Assembly (NCBI GenBank): GCA_031969915.1
Contig: DALYJJ010000141.1
Location: 1 to 14,732, forward strand
Reading direction: 5' to 3'
Origin: DALYJJ01 sp031969915
Lineage (GTDB): Bacteria > Acidobacteriota > Terriglobia > Bryobacterales > Bryobacteraceae
DNA length: 14,732 nt
The notes beneath the pieces were generated by a model, which worked only from the letters and a program-made list of their open reading frames with translations, searched no databases and was not told where the DNA came from. The number at the start of each line of letters is the position of its first letter. The stretch's first letter is position 1. The position numbers and the translations under genes are program-made. Shown here in pieces: positions 1-5,868 of this stretch.

Positions 1-1134
1 CACGTGATCGCCGCGCGCGATGATCTCGCCGATCGCTTGTCCGTCCTTCGGCACGTCGTTCATCTGCAGGTCGACTACGCGGAGCTCGACGCCGGGCGCG
101 GCCCAGCCCGCCATTGCCTTGCGGCGATACTCATCGGTGGTGTCCGCGACGGCGACTCCCGGTTTCGGCAGCGCCGTGGTCAGTACGGGACAGGTTTCCG
201 TCAGGCCGTAGCCCGCGAAGCACTGGCACTTCAGCGCCTGTTCGACGCGCTGGATCAGTTCGGGCGAGGACGCCGCGCCGCCGATCATGACGTTCCGAAG
301 GCTGGCGATGTCGTACTCGCCGATCGAAGGAAAATTGATCAGCGCGTTGGCCATGGTGGGGACCAGACACATGTCGGTCGCCCTGTGCTCCTGAATCAAC
401 GAGAGGACGAAGGCGGGCTCGAAGCGGCGCACCATGATCTGCTTGATGCCCATCATGACGTCGAGTTGCGGACGGCCCCAGCCGTTGGCGTGGAACAGCG
501 GAATGGTATGCAGGTCGATCATGCTCGAAGGGTCCCGCAAAGCGAGGCCGACGTTGATCGCGTGCAGATAGAGCGTGCGGTGGGTGAGCGCGACACCCTT
601 TGGAACACCGGTGGAGCCGCTGGTGTAGAACAACTCGGCGATGGCGCCCTCATCCACCTTCATGATGTCGGCGCGCTCGGGCACGCCTTGCGCGAGGAGT
701 TCCTCGTACGCCAGGTCGGCGAGCGGCGAGGAGTCGTCGAGCGTGACGTACCGGGCGATCGCGGGACAGGCGGGCTTCAGCTTCTCAACCAGCGGCGCGA
801 AGTCGTTTTCGAACATCAGCACCTTCGCGCCCGAGTGATTGAGAATGCCCACCAGTTCCTGCGGCGCCAGGCGCACGTTCAGTGGCATGACCACGCCGCC
901 GGCCTGCACCACGCCGTAGTAGCCTTCCAGCAATTGATGGTTGTTGAAGCTGAGATAGGCGACGCGGTCGCCGTTGGCGACGCCGATCTTCGCGAGCGCC
1001 GAAGCAAGGCGCTGCACGCGCTCGCCGAACTCGGCGTAGCGGAACTGGCGGTTGCCGGAAACGACGCCGACCTTGCCGCCGAACAAATCCATGGCGCGAT
1101 GGAGAAAACGAATGGGTGTGAGCGGTACGAACAT
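1..1134 (-). CDS. AMP-dependent acyl-CoA synthetase (fatty-acid-CoA ligase type), 3' end cut by window edge
   Basis: ANL-superfamily adenylating enzyme that would activate a carboxylic acid, probably a fatty acid, with ATP to an acyl-adenylate and then transfer it to CoA in the cytoplasm. The first 378 residues are in the window. The P-loop-like A3 motif YTSGSTGVPKG lies at residues 170-180 and the A5 motif GYGLTET at 308-314. The last visible residues (GEIIARGDHV) match the A6 region before the hinge. The C-terminal subdomain, with the TGD aspartate and catalytic lysine, lies off the window. The start fits the family opening (MFVPLTPIRFLHRA). GGGAGG at 1143-1138 precedes the ATG, with a rather short 3-nt spacer. 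The gene begins 35 nt after the gamma-glutamyltranspeptidase stop on the same strand, so co-transcription is likely. The family is clear; chain-length specificity cannot be told. Confidence 0.93.
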   Translation of the reverse strand, partial: MFVPLTPIRFLHRAMDLFGGKVGVVSGNRQFRYAEFGERVQRLASALAKIGVANGDRVAYLSFNNHQLLEGYYGVVQAGGVVMPLNVRLAPQELVGILNHSGAKVLMFENDFAPLVEKLKPACPAIARYVTLDDSSPLADLAYEELLAQGVPERADIMKVDEGAIAELFYTSGSTGVPKGVALTHRTLYLHAINVGLALRDPSSMIDLHTIPLFHANGWGRPQLDVMMGIKQIMVRRFEPAFVLSLIQEHRATDMCLVPTMANALINFPSIGEYDIASLRNVMIGGAASSPELIQRVEQALKCQCFAGYGLTETCPVLTTALPKPGVAVADTTDEYRRKAMAGWAAPGVELRVVDLQMNDVPKDGQAIGEIIARGDHV

Positions 1135-1169
1135 GAGCCTCCCGACGAGTCCGCCGCTATTCTCTCACG

Positions 1170-2999
1170 TCACCAGGCACGAGCGACGCGGTAGCCATAC
1201 GGGTCGGCGCCGGCTTCAATCACGCCGTCGGGAATGACGCGCACCAGCACCGGCGCGGCCCCGCTATTCCATCGCGAACGGCGGCCCACCTTGTGGCCGC
1301 GCGCGCTCAGGGCGGGAGCGAGTGCGGCGTGGATGCGTTCATCCAACAACAGGTCGCCGGGATTCATCGCGTGGTTGTCGAAGCTCGAGACCAGGTGGCG
1401 CGTCTGGAAGCGCGGCGCTTCGGCCGCCTTTTGGGCGTCCATTCCGAAGAGCGTCACGTTGAACAGAAGTTGCAGCAGCGCCTGATCCTGGTTGTCGCCG
1501 CCGGGCGTGGTGAGCGAGGCGAAGGGCTTGCCGTCGCGGGTGACGAGGGTCGGACTCAGCGTGACGCGGGGGCGCTTGCCGCCCGCCAGTTCGTTCGGGT
1601 GACCCTCGACGAGCAGAAAGCTCTGCGCGCGCTGCGTGAGCGGGATGCCCGTTCCTTCGACGATCACCGAGGGAAGCCAGGCGCCGGAGGGTGTGGCGGA
1701 GAAGATCATCCCGTCCTTGTCGATCGCGCTCACGCACGTGGTGTCGCGCGCCATCAGCGCGTCGTCGATCGGGAGGCGCACCATCTCCACCTGCGCCGGA
1801 TGGCGCCGCGGCTTGCCCCCTGCATTCCCCGGGCGGAACTCCATCGAAGCGTCTTCGCCGATCCCCTTTCGCCGTTGCGCGGCGTAGTCGCGGGAGAGCA
1901 GGCGATCCGCGGGAATCTCAACGAAGTTTGGGTCGCCGTAGTAGGTGTCGCGATCGGCGTAGGCAAGCTTCAGCGTTTCCGTGAGAGTGTGCACGTACTC
2001 CACCGAGTTGTGGCCCATCGCCTCCAGGTCCACTCCTTCGAGCATGTTCAGCGTTTGGATCATGGCCGGCCCTTGCGACCAGAAGCCGGGCTTGTGAACG
2101 GTGTAGCCGCGGTACGTGGTTGAGACCGCGGGCTCGGGCTTCAAACGGAAGGCGGCGAGGTCTTCATAGCGGATGAGGCCTTCGTGCTCGCGGCTGAAGG
2201 CGTCGATCTTGCGCGCGATTTCGCCGCGATAGAAGAAGTCGCGGACCGCGTCGATACCCTTCTCGCGCGAAGCGCCCGTTTTGAGCGCCTGCTGCTCGGC
2301 CGCGGCCATCGCGCGGAGCGTGCGAGCCAGGTCCGGCTGGCGGAAGTTCGCGCCGGGCATGGGTGCAAAGTCCTCGGGCAGGAAGACCGCCTTCGACGAA
2401 GGCCAGAGGTCGAACCAGCGACGCGAGCGTAGAATGCTTCCTGCGCGCGTTTCATCGAGCGCCATCCCGTCGCAGAGTTCGGCGGCGTGAGCGATCACTT
2501 CGGTGAACGACTTGGAACCATACTCGCGCAAAGCGACCAGTCCCGCCTCCACCATGCCGGGCACCAGCACGGGCATCATGCCCGCGGCGGGCACCATGCC
2601 TTCCAGGCCGTTGCGCTCCATGATGAGCACTTCGCCGGCGCGCATCTTGCGCTTGCGGAAGAAGTCCGAGGAGGCGAGCTTGGGCATTGTGCCGACGCCC
2701 GCCAGCGCGACGACCTTGCCGTCCCTGGTGCGAATGAGAATCGGCGCCTCGCCCCCGAAGCCGAAGTGCGAGAACTCCACCACGGAGGCGGCGAACATCG
2801 TGGCGACGCCGGCGTCCACGGCGTTGCCGCCCGCCGCGAAGACGCGCATCCCGGCCTCAGCGGCGTAATCGGTGCCCGCCCCCACCGCGCCTCGCATACC
2901 GCGCACCGCCTGCCGCGCGGCGGGCCGCTCCGTCTCCTTGCGCTGGCCGAAACACACCAGCAATGTCACAAGCGCCAGCGGAATGAAGCGAAACCGCAT
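1170..2999 (-). CDS. Gamma-glutamyltranspeptidase-family Ntn-hydrolase, secreted
   Basis: A 609-residue member of the GGT family, whose members self-cleave and hydrolyse or transfer gamma-glutamyl groups (for example from glutathione), usually in the periplasm. The N-terminus (MRFRFIPLALVTLLVCFG) is a basic-hydrophobic export signal; the cysteine lacks a good lipobox. The large-subunit motif GGNAVDAGVA lies near residues 57-66. The predicted nucleophile is Thr420 in DTTCVS; cleavage before it would give a small subunit of about 190 residues. Oxyanion-type glycines are G500-G501 in TTPGGDNQDQ, and RPRVTLSPT (477-485) occupies the place of the E. coli SSMSP region. Two departures from E. coli GGT are Cys422 where TTH has His, and PGGD instead of PGGS. 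It may therefore belong to a GGT-like hydrolase subfamily rather than be a classical transpeptidase. No strong ribosome binding site precedes the ATG. The acyl-CoA synthetase follows 35 nt downstream. Confidence 0.93.
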   Translation of the reverse strand: MRFRFIPLALVTLLVCFGQRKETERPAARQAVRGMRGAVGAGTDYAAEAGMRVFAAGGNAVDAGVATMFAASVVEFSHFGFGGEAPILIRTRDGKVVALAGVGTMPKLASSDFFRKRKMRAGEVLIMERNGLEGMVPAAGMMPVLVPGMVEAGLVALREYGSKSFTEVIAHAAELCDGMALDETRAGSILRSRRWFDLWPSSKAVFLPEDFAPMPGANFRQPDLARTLRAMAAAEQQALKTGASREKGIDAVRDFFYRGEIARKIDAFSREHEGLIRYEDLAAFRLKPEPAVSTTYRGYTVHKPGFWSQGPAMIQTLNMLEGVDLEAMGHNSVEYVHTLTETLKLAYADRDTYYGDPNFVEIPADRLLSRDYAAQRRKGIGEDASMEFRPGNAGGKPRRHPAQVEMVRLPIDDALMARDTTCVSAIDKDGMIFSATPSGAWLPSVIVEGTGIPLTQRAQSFLLVEGHPNELAGGKRPRVTLSPTLVTRDGKPFASLTTPGGDNQDQALLQLLFNVTLFGMDAQKAAEAPRFQTRHLVSSFDNHAMNPGDLLLDERIHAALAPALSARGHKVGRRSRWNSGAAPVLVRVIPDGVIEAGADPYGYRVARAW

Positions 3000-3021
3000 C
3001 CATCTATAATAGACGCACGGG
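3000..3021. promoter_or_regulatory. Compressed divergent promoter with TATAAT box
   Basis: This 22-nt gap separates the start codons of two divergent genes. TATAAT at 3005-3010 is a perfect plus-strand -10 hexamer in a very GC-rich setting. Read on the minus strand, the same AT island gives TATTAT at 3011-3006. With usual -10 to start-site distances, plus-strand transcription would begin near 3017, about 5 nt before the microprotein ATG. Minus-strand transcription would begin near 2999, at the transpeptidase ATG itself. No good -35 element is visible on the plus strand. The best minus-strand match is a weak TTGGTC at 3033-3028 with a 16-nt spacer. Neither gene has a convincing Shine-Dalgarno sequence. 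Promoter function is inferred from position and sequence only. Confidence 0.5.
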
Positions 3022-3183
3022 ATGCAGGACCAAGATCACAAAGCGGCCGAGAGCTGTCCGATCCAGGCGAACGACGAGCCCATGTTGTATTGCCCGGTGT
3101 GCAGCAAGCGGCTGAGCGAGTTGAAGTGCAAGCTCTACTGCGAGCGGTGCGGCTACTACATGAGCTGTTCGGATTACTACTGA
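3022..3183 (+). CDS. 53-residue zinc-ribbon microprotein
   Basis: A small complete gene, ATG at 3022 to TGA at 3181-3183. The product has seven cysteines in 53 residues. C24 and C27 (YCPVC) and C40 and C43 (YCERCG) form two CxxC knuckles 12 residues apart, the geometry of a zinc ribbon. C12, C36 and C49 are additional. The C-terminal part CKLYCERCGYYMSCSDYY is unusually rich in tyrosine and cysteine. I recall similar tiny zinc-ribbon proteins as conserved hypotheticals in Acidobacteria, but no function is established. The next gene starts 1 nt after its stop (TGAGATG), so translational coupling to the DinB-like protein is likely. Genuine coding is supported by the clustered metal-ligand pattern, the fit in an otherwise unexplained gap, and the TATAAT box just upstream. 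It may bind nucleic acid or a protein partner; that is a guess. Confidence 0.85.
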   Translation: MQDQDHKAAESCPIQANDEPMLYCPVCSKRLSELKCKLYCERCGYYMSCSDYY

Positions 3184-3184
3184 G

Positions 3185-3664
3185 ATGAGCGAACTGAGCG
3201 AGTTGCTGGAGCGTTTCCGACGGGGCGCGGAGTTGGTGGCGGTGGTCACCACCGGCGCCGCCGGCCCGGAGCTCGACTTTCGTCCGTCTCCTGAGAAATG
3301 GTCGATTCGCCAGGTGGTTGGCCACCTTGCCGATTCTGAGATGGTGGGCGCCTACCGGCTGCGCTCCGTGTTGGCGGAGGACAATCCCACGCTGCACTGG
3401 TACGACGAGAAGGCATGGGCGGAGCGGCTCGACTATCAGCGGCGCAAGTATTCGCAGGCGCTCGAAACGTTCCGGCGGACGCGGGCCGAGAACTACGACC
3501 TGATCCGGGAACTGCCCGACGAGGCGTGGTCTCGGCCGGCGACGCACAGCCGGAACGGACCGATGACGCTGCTAGGCGTGTTGCGGATGTACGCCGAGCA
3601 CGCCGAAGGACACGCCCGGCAGATTCGCGAATTGCGCGACGCGTTCAAGCTGTCGAAGAAGTAA
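3185..3664 (+). CDS. DinB-like four-helix metal-binding protein
   Basis: A 159-residue protein of the DinB/YfiT (DinB_2) superfamily, four-helix bundles that bind a divalent metal with three histidines. Many act as thiol-dependent transferases or are uncharacterised. Candidate ligands are His47 in QVVGHLADSE and His139 and His143 in YAEHAEGHARQI, the expected spacing of one His after helix 2 and an HxxxH in the last helix. Family markers include RPSPEKWSIRQVVGHL near the N-terminus and the final HARQIRELR. It starts 1 nt after the zinc-ribbon gene and has no strong ribosome binding site of its own, so translation is probably coupled. The cofactor thiol and substrate cannot be deduced. A link to DNA damage, suggested by the family name, should not be assumed. 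Confidence 0.9.
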   Translation: MSELSELLERFRRGAELVAVVTTGAAGPELDFRPSPEKWSIRQVVGHLADSEMVGAYRLRSVLAEDNPTLHWYDEKAWAERLDYQRRKYSQALETFRRTRAENYDLIRELPDEAWSRPATHSRNGPMTLLGVLRMYAEHAEGHARQIRELRDAFKLSKK

Positions 3665-3670
3665 CAAACG

Positions 3671-3680
3671 CGAACGTTCG
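3671..3680. other. 10-bp perfect palindrome in the DinB / secreted-protein gap
   Basis: CGAACGTTCG is self-complementary and lies in the 41-nt gap (3665-3705). It could be a half-length operator or chance. It resembles the half-sites of Gram-positive LexA boxes (CGAAC and GTTCG) but lacks the 4-nt spacer between them, so I do not call an SOS box. It is too short and loopless to be a terminator hairpin. Confidence 0.2.
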
Positions 3681-3705
3681 GTCCCGAGCCGTGGTCTAAG
3701 CGGGC

Positions 3706-4170
3706 ATGAGAAATCGCGCTCCCCTGTACACTGCGCTGTCCTGCATGGCGCTCTCCGCCCTTGCTTTCGCGGCCGAAAAGCCAAACTTCAGCGGGCTCTG
3801 GAAATTCAATCCCGAGCGAACCGACTCCGGCGTGCTTCCCAAGCCGAAAGTCAAGATCACAGTGAAGGTGGAGCATCAGGAGCCGGTATTCAATTTGCTC
3901 CTGACCATCTGGCGCGAAGACCAGGAGGTACGGCAGGAGTTCAAGGCCAGGACCGACGGCAAGATCTACCACGACACCTACGGGCCGCAGACATGCTCGC
4001 TGGTGTGGGAGGGTGAAGGCATTCGCATGAAGCTTTTCGATGGGCAGGGCAACCTGATTGGCTCCAACCTGGTCAGGCTCGATCCTACGGGGAAGACACT
4101 CATTCGCGAGGGTGTGGGAAAGTCATCGGCGGGCGAGGTGAAGATCCGGGAGGTGTGGGAAAAACAATAG
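3706..4170 (+). CDS. Secreted lipocalin-like hypothetical protein
   Basis: A 154-residue exported protein of unknown function. The signal peptide has basic residues R2 and R4, a hydrophobic core at about 7-21 and a probable cleavage AFA|AEK after residue 22. The mature part opens with NFSGLWKFNPER, a pattern I associate with small secreted proteins common in Acidobacteria. It continues as alternating strands (VKITVKVEHQEP, FNLLLTIWRED, TCSLVWEGEGIRMKLF), suggesting a lipocalin-like beta barrel or sandwich. There is a single cysteine in the mature chain (about residue 105) and no catalytic motif. An in-frame stop (TAA at 3697-3699) sits three codons upstream of the ATG, so no earlier start is possible. 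The DUF72 gene begins 1 nt after its stop. A ligand-binding role is only inferred from the predicted fold. Confidence 0.85.
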   Translation: MRNRAPLYTALSCMALSALAFAAEKPNFSGLWKFNPERTDSGVLPKPKVKITVKVEHQEPVFNLLLTIWREDQEVRQEFKARTDGKIYHDTYGPQTCSLVWEGEGIRMKLFDGQGNLIGSNLVRLDPTGKTLIREGVGKSSAGEVKIREVWEKQ

Positions 4171-4171
4171 T

Positions 4172-5134
4172 GTGACCCCGCTCTCCCTCTTCGACGACGC
4201 GCCGGGCGGCTTCGACCGGCGCGCTCTCGGACAACGGCTCCGCGAGCTTGCGGCTCGCGGCGTGTGGTTCGGAACGAGTTCCTGGAAGTACGAAGGCTGG
4301 CTCGAGCAGATCTACACGCGCGAACGCTACCAGACGCGAGGGCGCTTTTCGAAGAAGCTGTTCGAAGAGAGCTGCCTGGCCGAGTACAGCGAAACGTTCC
4401 CGATCGTATGCGGGGATTTCTCGTTCTACCAGTTCCCGTCGGAAGCGTACTGGCGCCGCGTGTTCACCGGTGCGCCCGGGGCGTTGCAGTTCGCCTTCAA
4501 GGTGCCGGAAGAAGTCACCGTGAAGCGATGGCCCACGCATCCGCGGTACGGTCCTCGCGGCGGGCAGGCGAACGATTCGTTTCTCAACGCGCGGATCTTC
4601 GACGGAGGCTTTGCGCGTCCGTTGCTGCCGTACCGCGCGCAGGTGGCCGTGCTGATTTTTGAGTTCGGCGCGTTTCCGAAGGGTTCCTACGACACGGCCG
4701 GCGATTTTCTGCGCGAGCTGGATCCGTTCCTGGGCGGCCTGCCGCGGGGGTTTCGCTACGCGATCGAGATCCGCAACCCGGAGTTCCTTGCGCCCGAGTA
4801 CTTCGCTTGCCTGCGCAGTCACAATGTCGCCCACGTGTTTAACGCCTGGACGCGCATGCCCGAATTGCCGGCCCAGGCGGCGATCGAGGCGGCCTACACC
4901 GCGGACTTCACCGTGGCGCGCGCGCTGCTCTCGCGCGGGCGCATGTACGAAGAGGCGGTGGAGCGCTTCTCGCCCTATCAATCCGTGCAAGAGGAAAATC
5001 CCGGCGCGCGGGAGGGGCTGCGCGTGCTTACGCGCCGCGCGTTGCGTGAGAGCCAGCCGGCGTTTCTCTTCGTTAACAACCGGCTGGAGGGGAATGCGCC
5101 GATGACCATCGAAGGCGTCATCGCCGAGGTGTGA
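4172..5134 (+). CDS. DUF72 (YecE-like) family protein
   Basis: A 320-residue member of DUF72, a TIM-barrel family related by fold to sugar isomerases and endonuclease IV but without an assigned reaction. The diagnostic N-terminal FGTSSWKYEGWLEQIY is at residues 33-48, where family members have GTSxWxYxxW. FAFKVPEEVT (about 108-117) matches the strand region after the first FY motif. The C-terminal VNNRLEGNAPMTI (about 301-313) matches the family NNH/NNR...GxAPxTA block. The start is GTG at 4172, one base after the TAG of the secreted protein. A weak GGGA at 4157-4160 is the only purine-rich stretch close by, so coupled translation is likely. Its last 17 bp overlap the 3' end of the convergent pseudouridine synthase gene. 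No signal peptide is visible, so it is probably cytoplasmic. Confidence 0.93.
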   Translation: MTPLSLFDDAPGGFDRRALGQRLRELAARGVWFGTSSWKYEGWLEQIYTRERYQTRGRFSKKLFEESCLAEYSETFPIVCGDFSFYQFPSEAYWRRVFTGAPGALQFAFKVPEEVTVKRWPTHPRYGPRGGQANDSFLNARIFDGGFARPLLPYRAQVAVLIFEFGAFPKGSYDTAGDFLRELDPFLGGLPRGFRYAIEIRNPEFLAPEYFACLRSHNVAHVFNAWTRMPELPAQAAIEAAYTADFTVARALLSRGRMYEEAVERFSPYQSVQEENPGAREGLRVLTRRALRESQPAFLFVNNRLEGNAPMTIEGVIAEV

Positions 5135-5864
5135 ACGGGAACTCCGCCATGTCTGAAGCCAGCGGCGCGCGATAGACCTCCTCGCCGAGTTCCGTGCGAA
5201 AGACCGCTTCGGCGGCGTGCAGTGCCTGGCGCCGGAACGCGAGTTTCGCCTCGAATTCCGGGGAGTAACCGGTCTGCATGAATTCGAGCATCAGGGAATC
5301 GTCACGCCCGTAGAGTTTGTCGCCCAGCAAGGGAAGGCCGAGCCAGGCGGCGTGAACGCGAATCTGATGACGCCGTCCGGTAAGCGGATGCACCTCGGCC
5401 AATGTATAGCCGCCTTCGGTGCGCAGCGGAACGAATTCGGTGACCGCCGCCCGTCCTCCTTCCGTCACCACGGCTTGCCGCTGGAAGAAGGCGGCTCCGG
5501 CCGCCGGGCCCACCGGTTGGTCCACCGTCACCGCGCGATCGAGCGTGCCGTCCAGAATCGCCAGGTACGTTTTTCGGACGCGGCCGCGAAACATCGCCCG
5601 CTGCAGCCGCGAGCCGGCGTCGTGCGAGTACGCCAGAAGCATCAGCCCGCTGGTCTCGCGGTCCAGGCGCATGGGCATGTGCAAACGCTCAACGCCGAGA
5701 TACTCCTTGCACGCGCCCACCAGACTCGACCACGGCCCGTGCCGCGAAGGGTGGCAGACCACGGACGGCGGCTTGTTCACCACCAGCACGTCGCCGCGGC
5801 GCTCCATGATCCAGCCTTCCAGTTCCTGCGGTGTGATTTGCCAGCCCCACTCGGTCGCGGGCAT
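5118..5864 (-). CDS. RluA-family RNA pseudouridine synthase, no S4 domain
   Basis: A 248-residue enzyme of the RluA branch, which isomerises uridine to pseudouridine in rRNA or tRNA. The catalytic aspartate is Asp68 in RLDRETSGLMLLA (66-78). VLVVNKPPSVVCHP (26-39) is the first conserved strand, and HPLTGRRHQIRVH (about 158-170) is the RluA motif III block. There is no N-terminal S4 RNA-binding domain, unlike RluC and RluD, so it is a minimal catalytic form comparable to RluA or TruC; the modified position cannot be predicted. The gene starts 4 nt after the kinase-FGE stop (TAG CGGA ATG) and so is probably translated from the same message. It ends inside the convergent DUF72 gene, leaving no space for an intergenic terminator. 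Confidence 0.93.
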   Translation of the reverse strand: MPATEWGWQITPQELEGWIMERRGDVLVVNKPPSVVCHPSRHGPWSSLVGACKEYLGVERLHMPMRLDRETSGLMLLAYSHDAGSRLQRAMFRGRVRKTYLAILDGTLDRAVTVDQPVGPAAGAAFFQRQAVVTEGGRAAVTEFVPLRTEGGYTLAEVHPLTGRRHQIRVHAAWLGLPLLGDKLYGRDDSLMLEFMQTGYSPEFEAKLAFRRQALHAAEAVFRTELGEEVYRAPLASDMAEFPFTPRR

Positions 5865-5868
5865 TCCG

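Noticed and set aside
4..1194. A 396-codon plus-strand open frame at the left edge
   Set aside because: It is the shadow of the minus-strand acyl-CoA synthetase, whose A3 and A5 motifs are intact. The plus-strand product has no family features.
3185..3664. DinB-like gene with the nearby CGAACGTTCG as an SOS-regulated locus
   Set aside because: The palindrome lies downstream of the DinB gene and lacks LexA-box spacing; the DinB-fold family is mostly not SOS-regulated.
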